From NCBI GenBank assembly GCA_033977485.1, contig CM066994.1:117266458-117330457 (forward strand): DNA of 64,000 bases. Reading direction: 5' to 3'. Shown piece after piece: positions 12,901 through 25,037 of this stretch. Within the stretch, counting starts at the first letter, position 1. Each line of letters opens with the position of its first letter. The notes beneath the pieces are model-generated. The model worked only from the letters and a program-made list of their open reading frames with translations, made no database searches and was not told the DNA's origin. Position numbers and translations under genes: made by a program. The stretch is from Hydrangea macrophylla (taxonomy: Eukaryota > Streptophyta > Magnoliopsida > Cornales > Hydrangeaceae).

Positions 12901-13245
12901 CCCCCCTCCCTCCTCTTGCCCCTCTTACCTTCCGCCCGTGAAACGATGAAACAGTTTTTAGCTAGATCAGAGACACAAATAAATGTTTTAAGGCTGTTTT
13001 TTCCTGATTAAAAATGTGGACATGATGGCAATGAAAAATTGCCGCTCGTGTAACTTTTATTAAAACTACAAATCTTTCCACCTAGTGGATTATTTTACTA
13101 TAAGATTCAGGGTAAAATTTCATTGGATTATGACACGCAACGAAGATAAGGGAGTACTCACACAGATATGTAAGTTGATGAAAAGTGAAAACCCATGTAG
13201 TGATGAAGCTAGTTAAATGCTAGTTTGTGAATAGTTTGGTTGCCC

Positions 13246-13298
<53 letters not shown>

Positions 13299-15319
13299 TT
13301 TTTTTTATTGTTTTGGTTCAAGATGATGACTTCAAGTTGCCCCAATTTATATCTAAAATCATTATAGACAACACAAATGTTTTCTTCAACAGTATCTACT
13401 AGGTAGAAAAAAGAATAAGGGCAAATCGAGAAGCATACTTCTGCGTAGACAAAAAGTTGATTTTCCACCTCCCAACCTTCCCAGAGCCTTGTTGCGTAGC
13501 AGTACGAGCAGGTGAGTAAATCACAACCTGACATAGATACTCTAAGACTGAGAACCTGAGGTGTAATGGAAGTAACCTTAAAAAACTCAAGCACACACCA
13601 TTGAATGAGCAATTGGGTAAAAATACATCAACTCAGACATGAAATAAATGGACCATCTATTCGGTTACTAGCAAAGTTCTTCAGAATAGCTAAGTTCTAA
13701 GCAATTTACTTTACAATGTTGGAATATAAACACACAAATAAATAGATATTCGCACATGTATACCGTTGTTTACAACCAAATTCTACTCTGACAAGCTGAT
13801 TCTCAGGACCTTAATATTCTGTCCTTTGGTCTTGACATCTGATAGAATTGGTCCAATCAAAACCCAAGCCCAAGAAAACACAGCTACCTTCATAATAGTA
13901 TTCTCCAAGGCAATTCCCCCGACCCATAAGCATCCTTTAAAATCGGTCTTGTGGCAATCCAGTCCCATAGTGTCTCGATCGCCAAAGGATGTCCGAGATT
14001 GGTTGAAGCTGCGTTGAGTCTAAACACCTGAATGGGGTTTTACCAAGGCCAGGAGCATGACCAACAGTGATCCTATATCGGTCAAAGTCACCAGACGGGT
14101 ATTTAATCTTCAGGGTCAGCTTACATCCTAATCAAGTGGGGACCGAGACAAGAGGAACCAAGAGTGATGATCAGGCCATCTAGACCGATCTTCAAACGGT
14201 TAAAGTGCATACGTGATACGTGTACTTGAATGTGGGCAGGTTGAGGCCGAAAATACTGGAAGCACGTCTAGAGCGGTTACGACCAAGCTGAAGACTATAA
14301 ATAAGCACAGTGGGGTTCAAAATCTCTTTCTCGCACATTCAACACTCGAACCCAGTATTCAAAAGCATCCAATAGTATAGATTTAGCTTCTAGTTCTTGC
14401 AACCATTGTTTTCTTTTAATCTCAAGCATTGTAATCTTGTTATCTCAATGGAAATGAAGTTCTATCCAAGTTATGAAGTATTTTCAGCAGCTTAGCATTT
14501 TCAAACTTGCATGCTTCAATACTGTCTCAGGATTTCTTTCTACTTGCTTTACACAATCGTTTGATTCAAAGCCAGAACTTTATTGACTAAGTCACATACG
14601 AACACAAGATCTTAGGGATTACTTGTTCACCATCACACACTGAATCCTCTTGGATTTGGCACTCCCAAGCACAAATTGAACAAGAAGTGAACAACTGCCT
14701 ATGGGCAGATTTTAAATACTATTACTAAAACAGTAACATAATGCAAATTCAAAGCCTCAATCACTTTAATATAGCATTCAATATCCACATAAAATTCCTT
14801 GTGAATACTAATATTTGAAAAGACTATGAATAAGGACCTGTTTGTCAACAGCTTCTGCTTCTGTGTTTCAATCACAAAAAAAATTGCTAGTCAAAAATTT
14901 TTGCGGTTGATACACATTTTCCCTACGACAAAATCGCAGAAACTGGTTTACCAAACAGTGTTTTATTTTTCATAATTAATCACTTATGTACTCTAAAAGA
15001 CGTTCCCATAACACAACACAAAAGAAGCAATCAGCTCCTAAATGGTTACATTTTTCCTAAACTAGCCAAAATCAGCAATCCCAATTGTTCTGGTTCATAA
15101 CAAAAGCCACTAGAGTATTTCTCAATTTCCTAATAATTAAGCATATAAAAAATTAAAATTAAAAAAAAAAAAAAAAAATTTAACCTACCACAAACCTACA
15201 TTTGACTTAACAACATTGTGTTTCAAGTCATGAACCAAACAAGACCACTAACTAATGAAATGCAGCATATAACCATACAAACGCACAGCCATACACACAC
15301 ACAGCACACATAATTATTC

Positions 15320-15350
<31 letters not shown>

Positions 15351-15893
15351 AATGCGCACTGGGCTTTTAAAGCCTAAAAAATTCACGAAGCGCCACACTA
15401 ACCCACGCCCATCCCGCTGCCCCGTGAATTTTTTAAACTTAAACGCCCAATGCATTCACCCATTGGGCTTCCCTAGTGCGCAATGGAGCCTCACTCTCTA
15501 TATATATACAAAATCTGCGCACTGGAGCCTCACTCTATATATATATATATATATACAAAATCCTTCTCACGATGAAGTCCCTCATTTTGTTAGAGTGAGG
15601 AGTTGTAGACATCCCTTGGATCAGTATTCAGCCTACGAAATTACTTCAATAACTCATAAGAAGGATTCTGTATATATATACGCAAATACCGGAAGATGAT
15701 TCGAGATTCGAGTAAAATTCGTGAAGATTTAACGACAAAAGAAGCAAATTACTCTTCTACGAAGATGTTCTTCGGGAATTCCGGAGACAATTCCCACCTC
15801 GCCAGGTTTGATTTCCACCAAAGCGTCCGACGAGAATGGTCTCAATCGATGAGATCGAACTAGGTTCAATCCTCGTCGTAGAGAGCTCGCCAT
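10000..15893 (-). CDS. NDUFS4: NADH dehydrogenase [ubiquinone] iron-sulfur protein 4, mitochondrial (complex I NDUFS4 subunit)
   Basis: Five coding exons on the minus strand: 15893-15753, 13527-13439, 12053-11924, 10784-10755 and 10059-10000. All eight splice borders are GT/AG. Lengths 141+89+130+30+60 give 450 nt, i.e. 149 residues plus TAG. The protein has an Arg/Ser-rich mitochondrial presequence (1-22), then SGIPEEHL (38-45), [12 protein letters not shown] (48-59), the family hallmark [13 protein letters not shown] (84-96), KHGWDYV (114-120) and a C-terminal NFKWKGP (137-143). This is the ETC complex I NDUFS4 family, an accessory subunit on the matrix arm needed for assembly and stability of the NADH module; the Arabidopsis homologue is FRO1 (about 154 residues). 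An in-frame ATG at 15932 would add 13 residues; I prefer 15893 because the shorter N-terminus resembles a presequence. The introns (2225, 1385, 1139 and 695 bp) contain transposon debris but no exon is damaged, so it is probably functional. Confidence 0.96.
12238..12940. mobile_element. hAT-like element in NDUFS4 intron 2, with a nested MITE
   Basis: The ends CAGGGGGCGGAACCAG (left) and CTTCCGCCCGTG (right) resemble those of the hAT MITE at 44823-45174. The 8-base flanks are similar but not identical (AAACAATC-like versus AAACGATG), as expected for an old insertion. Inside, 12608-12754 forms an inverted-repeat MITE (CCAAACACATGTGG...CCACGTGTGTTTGG). It lies wholly in the intron. Confidence 0.55.
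13247..13293. repeat. ATT microsatellite in NDUFS4 intron 2
   Basis: Uninterrupted ATT run of about 16 units. It produces an Asn run in an unrelated minus-strand frame that also crosses exon 2; that frame is not the gene. Confidence 0.95.
14060..14760 (+). mobile_element. possible degraded LTR in NDUFS4 intron 1
   Basis: ACTATAAATAAGC at about 14295 looks like a plant TATA box. It is followed by a run typical of transcribed LTR sequence (TTGTAATCTTGTTATCTC near 14430). I cannot find matching TG...CA ends or a target duplication, so the limits are approximate and it could be another kind of promoter-bearing insertion. Confidence 0.35.
14834..14960. mobile_element. small hAT/Harbinger-like MITE in intron 1
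   Basis: Inverted ends GGACCTGTTTGTCAACAGC and GGTTTACCAAACAGTG, extended by TTCTGC/GCAGAA inside. No target duplication was recognised. Confidence 0.45.
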
Positions 15894-15934
15894 CTTCAAT
15901 TTTGCTCTGACTGTGTCTCTGATCGGACCCAAAA

Positions 15935-16182
15935 AAAAAAAACCCAGAAAATTAATGGTAAATCTGAATCACCAGAAACTTCTCTAGTTTTTGTTGCACT
16001 ATTACACTTCCTTAGTTGGGCTTAGTTTCCTATTACATGGGTTGGCCTTGATATGGCCCAATATTGAAGCCTACATAGTCGCTCATCAAATTATCAGCAA
16101 ATCTACCCAATACTTCAAATTTTAAGGGGCTAAGGTGTTATCGGTTCGGATCGGTCAGTTACGTCAATTTTACTTCTTTAAT
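15935..16182. repeat. NDUFS4 upstream region, copy A (first part)
   Basis: Sequence just upstream of the NDUFS4 start. The run from CCAGAAAATTA (15943) through GGCCCAATATTGAAGCC (about 16055) to AAATTTTAAGGGGC (16118) recurs at 33714-33830 and, more diverged, at 35225-35400. It breaks off near 16182, where the LARD-like complex starts; its continuation is recognisable at 30903-31250. It should contain the native promoter of NDUFS4. Confidence 0.75.
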
Positions 16183-16950
16183 TTGCCTTATCCAACGTTT
16201 CTTTACTCCTCTGTCCACTTTCATAACCGTTCTTGTTCAATATCCTAATACTTATCGCTCTCCAACTTTCCCATTGACAACAACTCGTTTCAAATTCTCA
16301 ACAATAGTTTCAAAGCACTTAAAAGATGTTCATTTTATTTTGAAACACGTTCAATTTCATGTTCAAGGTTACCCGTTCTGCAGTTCTCGGTAATAACAAC
16401 TCTCTCTCCATCAACCCCTCTGTAAAATTTCACTATCAAGATCCTCTTATCCTTGTGTTATTGAATTATCAATTTGGTTCCTCTGAACTTCTGTTACTTT
16501 CGATCAATCACCTTTATCTGTTACTTCTAGTCTCGTATTCTTACTTCCTTTATTCTATTTCCTTTGATGAGCCACCTCAAAATACCAAGGAAAATTTACT
16601 ACTAAGCATTTCCAATCATTTGTTTCTCACCAAGAAACTCTACAATTTCTCCTCCGACCCATGTCGCCCTTCACTATCATTCATCATCCTTATGGTTATA
16701 TTCCTACGTACATAACCATCAAGTCTAGGCAATCACTCCAAAAGTCTCATCATCTCATCAGTTAACCTTCGACCATCTATAGGTTCGAACTGTTCACTCA
16801 TAATCTATCATTTTCATTCTTAACCTTTATCTTAGGTTAATCCTTAAATACTACTTCCCACTTACATAATCAATCCAATAGCTTTTCTTACTAATCCTTA
16901 TATTACATCTGAATCTACCATGGTACCACGACCATTCGAAACAAGGTTCA

Positions 16951-17238
16951 GTTGAGAGATTCCTCAACAACCACAATACTCATAACCCATTAAGATATTT
17001 CTCAATTCCCAATACATACCACCAGATAGGTTGAGAGATTCCTCAACCGTCCAATACATACCGTAAGATAGATTGAGAGATTTCTCAACAATCCAATCAT
17101 TCCAATACTGCATGATAAGTTCAAAGATTCTTCAACTACCTGACATACACCGCATATATCGTAAGATACACCATAAGATAGCCCCGTATGATCGTACCGT
17201 AGGTTAACAATGTAAGATAAGGTGAGAGATTCCTCACC
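16951..17238 (-). repeat. stem-loop array in the LARD-like leader, copy 1
   Basis: Six imperfect hairpins of the form GGTTGAGAGATTCCTCAACC (plus-strand spelling) at about 16951, 16990, 17029, 17071, 17119 and 17221. The first five are spaced about 40-48 bases apart. Stems are 5-7 bp around a 6-base loop. Variants such as GGTGAGAGATTCCTCACC keep the pairing while the stem changes. The array lies 580-870 nt downstream of the primer-binding site, in the would-be leader. Confidence 0.8.
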
Positions 17239-17818
17239 TACCCCATACACTAGCAATACATGTTACTGGACTATCTTTTTATCATAACCCCCAACTGTTC
17301 ATCCCTATTCTTTTACGTCACGATGTTTAACCCATGTCTGAAATAGAACTCTGATCAATCAATCCCAAGTCCAAAACTTAACTACAGACGACTACTTTCA
17401 TTCTCTATGTGAACTATAAGAAAATTTCTTCGGATGCTCACTATTCGAACCCCGTTCTTGGTTAGATCCCTTGAATGGCACTCATCACTAACATTTAAAG
17501 CAATCACCGATTCGATCACAATTCATTTTATTTTGCTCGTTACTACCACGATATCATCTAACCCCTGTGCCACCACAAAAGGTCTATGATAACCAATGAT
17601 AACTTTATCTCATCAAAGAGCTTTACATCCGTATGATTCCACCGATTCATGAATGCATAAATACTATGCAAGTATGACAAATATTATAAACATGTATGTA
17701 TAACAACATACCATATACATCAAACATCTTTACTATGTATGAATGCATTCTAGCATATGTGTCAATTCACTCAACACTCTACTCGACGTCGAACGTTCCC
17801 AAAGTTTTGTTACCTATT

Positions 17819-17830
17819 GCTCTGATACCA
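17819..17830 (-). other. primer-binding site, initiator tRNA-Met type
   Basis: Minus-strand TGGTATCAGAGC, five bases inside the LTR end. This is the usual sequence complementary to plant initiator tRNA-Met and fixes the orientation of the element. Confidence 0.88.
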
Positions 17831-17835
17831 CTAAA

Positions 17836-19908
17836 TGTCATGACCCATCCCGTTACGCGCAGAAATAGGACACGTGGCATGCCACCAAAGCTTATCCAGT
17901 TCCATTAAAGTAAAACCACAGCAGAAACATAAGTAAAATTCTTTAAAATCAGAGTTATAAAAAAAAAATTGGCTCGCTTAAGCACACGTTTAAAAGGATT
18001 CATTTTGAAGAGTAGAGGTCCATTCGACTGGAGTCAGGACCCGGTCGACTGAACATCAAAAGCAAAATGTAAGAAAAGTTCTTCCGCCCGCTCTAGTCGA
18101 CTGCGTCGGGGATCAGTCGACTGGGGCCTCAATTCTTCAGTCGACTGATGCCCTTCGGTCGACTAGAGATATTACAGAACCCAAAAGCCACATTTTTGTC
18201 AAAGGTCCAGTCGACTGATTAGGGACCCAGTCGACTATTTTTCTAATTTATAAAGTAGTAGTGCCTAATTTCAAATAGTGGTCCAGTCGACTGATCCCTG
18301 GTAGTTTGCTGAGTATTCTGCAAAATCCAATTCAATGGTTTCCAAACCAAAACCAACACATTCACAACTATTAAACGACGATTTAAAACATAATTACCGA
18401 GGTCTTACTACAGATTACAATACTCATCTAAGTCTAGATGCTATTACCACATAATATAAATTCCACTCCTTATTACAAGTTTGGGATAGAAGCAAAAGTA
18501 TAAACAAATTGATGTTGTCCCCGGCGTTCCTCGACCTCACTCCTCACGCTTCTTCTTTCTTTTTTTCTTTTCACCTACAATGGAGGAAGTCTCCACTACT
18601 CAGCTGCATGTTGAGTGTACAATTCTAAATAAATGAATATGAGGCAATTTATGTTTTAAACATCTAATTCACATAATTTAGTCCACGGGGAGAGAGATAC
18701 GCATTCATCCAGTATATCGGCAAGTCTTAAATCTTAAATCGCGATGCTAATGGTTAGCCAAGGATCACTCAACCATTGCATCCATCTGCTCTGGTTAGCC
18801 ACTTCCCACACCAAGCAAGTAGTCATTACTACTATAACTCTCAAACATCGAGAGGCGTACCCCAGCATGAAATTATACCAAACTCCCCTTTGACCCAAAT
18901 AATCATGAGTTATACTCACATAATCATATCACCATGCTTTTCTATACGTACTTGCTAAAATTAACGGGCCTAAGCTAACACAAGTTTTGCCCAGATCATA
19001 ATTTCATACACAAAATCTAAAACATCTAAAATTCCCTATATTACATAGGTTCGAAAATCATACCTCGATCTGTAACTCTCAAACTTCAAGAAAAGTACTA
19101 GGAGACCAAATAAATGTCGGATCTTCGATCTCAAGCGATTCCTACAAGTATTTACATGTTTTTCCCAAATTTCTAGAATTAGCTTTTCGGAAAAACTTTG
19201 CCAAACAACGTCTAAGAGTTATCAAAATGAAGCTCTTACCTCAAGGAGTCCAAATATGAAATATGGTCAAAAACTGACAGACGAACGGTCGTTGTATGTC
19301 GTCGACAAGGTTGTAGGAATAAATCCCCTTTCTCTATCCTCTCTCTAGATATTTGTGAAAGCTTGGATAAAATGAAATCTCATCCGCTACTATTTATAAG
19401 CACGACTCTCAGGAATTAAGTTTACCTCCCCACGAGTTCTCAAAACTTCTAATTAACTCCTGAAATGTCGCACACGTCCATTTTATTACTTCACGAGTAA
19501 AATTATCAGTTACAAAAGTTTTCGACTAAGTCCCGTTTGGGTCTAAAATCACGTCCGAAAACTAAATTCTGTGGATTTTCTACACAACCTACCTTTTATA
19601 TAACATGCACTCACGTTCTCATCACAGTATTCACAATAATCTAAAATAGGATCAAACTACCAGAAATTTATTCTACACATGTAAATTTACTATTCATGAA
19701 AATACCAGATATCTCAAATAACATTTAATCACATAAATGTCATATAAACTGTGCTGATGCCATATGCTTTCCTATTACCGTGTCTTCGATTGACACCTCA
19801 CCGTTGACCTCCAGTCAACCTCATTCTCAATTATCAAATAACATTGATAATTCACAAAATTTCATTTATGCATTTTAAAATCATGATTTTTCCGGAACGG
19901 GTGTGACA
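17836..19908 (-). mobile_element. complete LTR of the LARD-like gypsy element
   Basis: On the minus strand it starts TGTCACACCCGTTCCGG at 19908 and ends GGGATGGGTCATGACA at 17836 (2073 bp). It is bordered by a polypurine tract on the upstream side and a primer-binding site on the downstream side, so it is at once the 3' LTR of the internal region above it and the 5' LTR of the truncated one below it. A TATA-like TTATAAATAG lies near 19395 (minus). The TCGA-palindrome cluster lies downstream of it. Confidence 0.9.
18019..18293. repeat. TCGA-palindrome cluster (CAGTCGACTG type), LTR copy 1
   Basis: Nine sites of or near CAGTCGACTG within about 270 bp (about 18024, 18044, 18097, 18116, 18139, 18158, 18210, 18230 and 18286), separated by unrelated spacers. 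Located in the part of the LTR downstream of the TATA-like box, so probably transcribed. Confidence 0.9.
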
Positions 19909-19945
19909 ACTTTTCCCTCCAAAAAGGAGGTTTGTCCCCAAACTT
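19909..19945 (-). other. polypurine tract and GGGGACAAAC motif
   Basis: Minus strand: AAGTTTGGGGACAAACC, then CTCCTTTTT, then the purine tract GGAGGGAAAAGT abutting the LTR start. The same arrangement (GGGGACGAAAT plus purine tract) precedes the LTR of the chromovirus at 2690-2726, which ties this non-coding element to that group. Confidence 0.8.
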
Positions 19946-22900
19946 AAACCATCTTCTCAAGTCACCAAGACTTCACACAAGTACTTCCAAAATTTACCTC
20001 ATGCACAAAACCAATCACTTTACTGGAAAGCCACAGTCCCACGAGGAAAGTAAATCCTCAGGCTCTTAAGAAAAATAACGCCTCAGAGGCCCTGTCTCAA
20101 ACTGATAGAAATTCAACCGATTCCTAGAAATACTCTAAAGCATCCCGATAAGTAAGAACATCAATACCTGAGTAGAACTTACTCAATAGTCAAATCTGAC
20201 ATTAAATCATATCACCATGTCACAACGTCAACTCGGATATCATTGTATTGTACTTGCCACATATACTTTTCGAAACCCACTGGTAATATTCCAATCACCA
20301 AAACGAAGGAAGTAATTCATCTCCCATTCACCTATCTTTCTTTCCGACTAAAAGTTGTCGTCAACACGTTTCAACTAGTTAACATCTATACACGATTTTT
20401 CATATCGAAGTGAACCACAACTGAGTACCATCATACATACATACCCCGTCGATAAGCTAGTGTTCCAACAAACTATTTCATATACCATAGATTCAATCCC
20501 TTATCTTGCGGGTCACAAAATACTTATAGAACGGTAACACGTTTCAAATAACTTCCAAGTTCTTATCAAATTACAATATTTCCGTCCCTAGAAATCCATA
20601 TAATGGCAATATCAGTTTAGATGACTATCACTTAGTCGGTAATGCGTCGCACTGGTACTCTCTTTGTCTAATAATTCTTATCATTCTGTTAAGGTTTTAC
20701 CAACCTCGCACTATACTCCCATCGTTCGTGCCTCAGCATGTATCAATCAGGTTCTCTATTGAAAGTTTCACACCATTTTACTCATTCGAGCTTACCTAAA
20801 GTCCCGAATCACCCTCGGTGAGGTCATACACATTCGTCATTTATCTCTCCAAAGTCCATACTCAACTACCGTCAATTGACATAGAAGATTTATACCTTAA
20901 AATTTTTAATTTAAAACTTTTAACAAAGTCCAATACATTTCTCATTCAGGTTTTAAAACAATTATTTTAAAATATCACATAATACCTCATCTCTTTCTCA
21001 ACACCACCACCCTAATATCCATCGTAACGAATATCATTGTTAAATCAAAATTTGACTTAGCCAATCATGCACATACCACATAGTTTATCAAAACATATCC
21101 TGTTGTTCAAAACATACCCCGTTCCTGTCCCAAATCGTTGATCATTCATAATCCATCATGTTCATCTAGTGTACTCATACCCTGAGCCAATCACTTTTCT
21201 TTCGAAGATCTCAACTGCAATGCAATCCATTCTCATATCAGTCCAGGTAGATCCACTACAATTTATGTAGTTTACAACTCTACACGTATCTAGTGTTTCA
21301 CTTTCACCTTTGCACAAGTCCATATCGATCACACTTCTGTATCTCAACTCTCACTGAGTTCTTGATAACCGTTCACACTAATCGTATATTTTTCATATAA
21401 CATCTCAAGGCACCATACCTTATTCCGACATCCAATGTTTCATAACCGTAGTCGCATTTGACTTAATTCTAATTTAAACTATCTAGTCCTTTATTTATGC
21501 TATCCGGGTCTCCAATTCATTGTTCCTGAATAACCTGTTGCTCAAAGCATTCATACGTCTCGTAAGCTACCTGAAGGGACTCTGATAATTAAATCTCCCT
21601 ATACAGTACTATAGTTTCATGGTGTTCGATGAATTCCTTATCAACTTCCAATTCACATACCTAACGCGATAATACCCCAAGTCACCATATTATCCCTCCA
21701 GTTACCAATATCAATCGATTCATAGCTATTGTCTTCATGTGCTTTACGCTTTACGGATCTCATCAAGTTCCCGATCATTCAAAACTTCAATTCATTCATA
21801 ACCTCGGATTATTCCAATACTTAAACTAAGATCAAGTTCCTTTTGAACCCTTTCTCAAGTCAACTCATTTAGTGGCATTACCTCTAACTTAGTAAGTCCA
21901 AGTGTACGACATTTGACTAACCTCTTACTTTAGATTTTTCAAGTTTATAATTTGCCCACATAGAACTCATTCATTTGACAAACTTCGTTGTGTCCCAAGC
22001 ACGAACTATACCATATCCTTCCATAATACCCGTCTTCTAAGGGCTACTTGATACCTAATCACAAGTATGTAAAACAAATTTTCTTACTCAACGAAAGTTT
22101 TATTTTAAAACATTTTAAACACCTTAAAATTTTCTGAGGGTGAAGTCTGACAATCTCACAACTCTCCAACATCGTTGGAATCCAGGACATTGAGGTAGTA
22201 TTCCATTGTATTCACCATTATTCTCTAACCACCTTACATCCTACCATGTTATACGATGACGTATCCAACGTACACCAAGTCTTCATCTCACCATCACTGT
22301 TCTTGTCCACTTACTCATCGCAATTTCAACTTTTCCATGTATAATGTCATTCTCTAACTTGTCTTATCAAACGTCTCTTTACTCCTCTATCCACTTCCAT
22401 AACTGTTCTTGTTCAATATCCTAATACTTATCATACTCTAACTTTCCATTGACAACAACTCATTTCAAATTCTCAACGATGGTTTCAAAGTGCTTAAAAG
22501 ATGTTCATTTTATTTAAGATGTTCATTTTATTTTGAAACACATTCAATTTCAAGTTCAAGGTTACCTGTTTTGCAGTTCTCGGTAATAACAACTCTCTCT
22601 CCATCAACCCCTCCATAGAATTTCGCTATCAAGATCTTCTTATCCTTGTGTTATCAAATTTTTAATTTGGTTCCTCTAAACTTCTGTTACTTTCGATCAA
22701 TCACCTTTATCTGTTAATTTTAGTCTCGTATTCTTACTTCCTTTATTCTATATCCTTTGATGAACCACCTCAAAATAACAAGGAAAATTTTACTACTATG
22801 CATTTCCATTCATTTGTTTCTCATCAAGAAACTCTACAATTTCTCCTCTGACCTATGTCGTCCTTCACTATCATTCATCATCCTTATGGTTATATTCCTA

Positions 22901-23145
22901 CGTGCATAACCATCAAGTCTAGGCAATCATTCCAGAAGTCTCATCATCTCATCAGTTAATCTTCGACCATCTATAGGTTTGAACTATTCACTCATAATCT
23001 ATCATTTCCATTCTTAACCCTTTATCTTAGGTTAATCCTTAAATACTACTTCTCACTCACACAATCAATCTGGTAGCTTTTCGTGCTAATCCTTATACTA
23101 CATCTGAATTCACCATGGTACCACGACCATTAGAAACCAGGTTCA

Positions 23146-23434
23146 GTTGAGAGATTCCTCAACAACCACAATACTCATAACCCGTTGAGATATTTCTCAA
23201 TTCCCAATACATACCACCAGATAGGTTGAGAGATTCCTCAACCGTCCAATACATACCGTAAGATAGGTTGAGAGATTCCTCAACCATCCAATCGTTCCAA
23301 TACTGCACGATAAGTTCAAAGATTCTTCAACTACCTGACATGCATCGCATATATCTTAAGATACACCATAAGATAGCCCTGTATGATCATACCGTAGGTT
23401 AACACCGTAAGATAAGGTGAGAGATTCATCGCCT
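23146..23434 (-). repeat. stem-loop array in the LARD-like leader, copy 2
   Basis: Same array as at 16951-17238, with several hairpins better preserved: two GGTTGAGAGATTCCTCAACC copies (about 23225 and 23267), plus a GTTGAG form, a TTGAGATATTTCTCAA form and decayed ones. Distances to the primer-binding site match copy 1. Confidence 0.8.
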
Positions 23435-23983
23435 ACCCCATACACTAGCAATACATGTTACTAAACTATCTTTCTATCATAACCCCTAACTGTTCATCCT
23501 ATTCTTTTACGTCACGATGTTTAACCCATGTCTGAAATAGAACTTTGATAAATCAATCCCAAGTCCAAAACTCAACTGCAAACGACCACTTTCATTCTCT
23601 ATGTGAACTATAAGGAAATCTCTTCTGATGCTCACTATTCAAACCCCGTTCTTGGTTAGATCCCTCAAATGGCACTCGTCACTAACGTTTAAAGCAATCA
23701 CCGATTTGATCACAAATCATTTTATTTTGTTCGTCACTACCACGATATCATCTAACCCCCGTGCCACCACAAAAGGTCTATGATAACCAATGATAACTGC
23801 ATCTCACCGATTCACGAATGCATAAATACTATGCAAGTCTGACAAATATTATAAACATGTATGTATAATTACATACCATATACATCAAACATCTCTACTA
23901 TGTATGAATGCATTCTAGCATATGTGTCAATTCACTCAACACTCCACTCGACGTCGAATGTTCCCAAAGTTTTGTTACCTATT

Positions 23984-23995
23984 GCTCTGGTACCA
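23984..23995 (-). other. primer-binding site of the first LARD-like unit
   Basis: Minus-strand TGGTACCAGAGC, one change from the initiator tRNA-Met complement, five bases from the LTR end at 24001. Confidence 0.8.
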
Positions 23996-24000
23996 CTAAA

Positions 24001-25037
24001 TGTCATGACCCATCCCGTTACGCGTGGAAATAGGACACGTGGCATGCCACCAAGGCTTATCCAGTTCCATTAAAGTAAAATCGCAGCAGAAACATAAGTA
24101 AAATCTTTTAAAATCAGAGTTATAAAAAAAAGTTTGGCTCGCTTAAGCACACATTTAAAAGGATTCATTTTGAAGAGTATAGGTCCAGTCGACTGGAGTC
24201 GGGACCCGGTCAACTGAACATCAAAAGCAAAATATAAGAAAAGTTCTTCAGCTTGCTCTAGTCGACTGCGTTAGGGACTCAGTCGACTGGGGCTTCAATT
24301 CTTCAGTCGACTGATGCCCTTCGGTCGACTGGAGATATTACAGAACCCAAAAACCACATTTTTGTCAAAGGTCCAGTCGACTAATCAGGGACCCAGTCGA
24401 CTATTTTTCTGATTAATAAAAGTAGTGTCTAATTTTAAATAGTGGTCCAGTCGACTGTGTCAAGGTCCAGTCGACTGATCCCTGGCAGTTTGCTGAGTAT
24501 TCTGCAGAATCCAGTTCAATGGTTTCCGAACCAAAACCAACACATTCACAACTATATAACGACGATTAAAACATAATTACCGAGGTCTTACTACAGATTA
24601 CAATACTAATCCAAGTCCAGTTGCTATTACCACATAATATAAATTCTACTCATTTTTACAAGTTTGGGATAGAAGCAAAAGTATAAACAAAGTGATGTTG
24701 TCCCCGACGTTTCTCGACCTCACTCTTCTTCTTTCCCTTTTTCTTTTCACCTACAATGGAGGAAGTCTCCACTACTCAGCTATATGTTAAGTGTATAATT
24801 CTAAACAAATGCATATGAGGCAATTCATGTTTTAAACTTCTAATTCACATCATTTAGTCTTCGGGGAGAGAGATACGCATTCATCTAGTATATTGGCAAG
24901 TCTTAAATCTTAAACCGCGATGTCAATGGTTAGCCACGGATCACTCAACCATTGCATCCATCTGCTCTGGTTGGCCACTTCCCACATCACCCAAGTAGTC
25001 GTCACTACTATAACTCTTAAACATTGAGAGGCGTACC
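24001..25037 (-). mobile_element. LTR of the LARD-like element, 3' part (truncated)
   Basis: Matches 17836-18861 of the complete LTR and then stops abruptly at 25037, where the Athila-like LTR begins. Its missing start is found at 30522-30902. About 655 bp of the LTR (equivalent to 18870-19527) is absent from both parts. Confidence 0.88.
24183..24479. repeat. TCGA-palindrome cluster (CAGTCGACTG type), LTR copy 2
   Basis: Same cluster as at 18019-18293. It carries one extra unit: near 24445-24475 two CAGTCGACTG sites stand where the other LTR has one. One site has decayed to GGTCAACTG. Confidence 0.9.

Larger units (their letters stand above)
16183..17835 (-). mobile_element. truncated second internal region of the LARD-like element
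   Basis: Near-identical, with scattered substitutions and small indels, to 22360-24000. In minus orientation it begins after an LTR end with a primer-binding site (17819-17830), runs about 1.6 kb and is cut off at about 16183. No gag or pol domain is recognisable in any frame. The matching copy has a short direct duplication (GATGTTCATTTTATTT) near 22500 that is missing here. Confidence 0.75.
19946..24000 (-). mobile_element. non-coding internal region of the LARD-like element
   Basis: About 4.05 kb between primer-binding site and polypurine tract. On the minus strand I find no zinc knuckle, protease, YxDD, RNase H or integrase motif, and the only open frame above 60 codons is a 61-codon one at 21162-21347 without similarity that I know. 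The sequence is evenly pyrimidine-rich on the plus strand. Large LTRs, intact priming sites and a non-coding interior fit a large retrotransposon derivative (LARD), mobilised in trans. Very heavy decay of a coding interior is the alternative. Confidence 0.65.

Noticed and set aside
13220..13612. 130-codon minus frame containing an Asn run
   Set aside because: It overlaps NDUFS4 exon 2 in another frame and continues into an ATT microsatellite in the intron.
13766..14017. 83-codon plus frame inside NDUFS4 intron 1
   Set aside because: It lies in transposon-like sequence and has no recognisable domain.
17696..17908. 70-codon frames repeated at 17696 and 23861
   Set aside because: They cross the LTR end and primer-binding site on the strand opposite to the element; the repetition comes from the duplicated LARD sequence.
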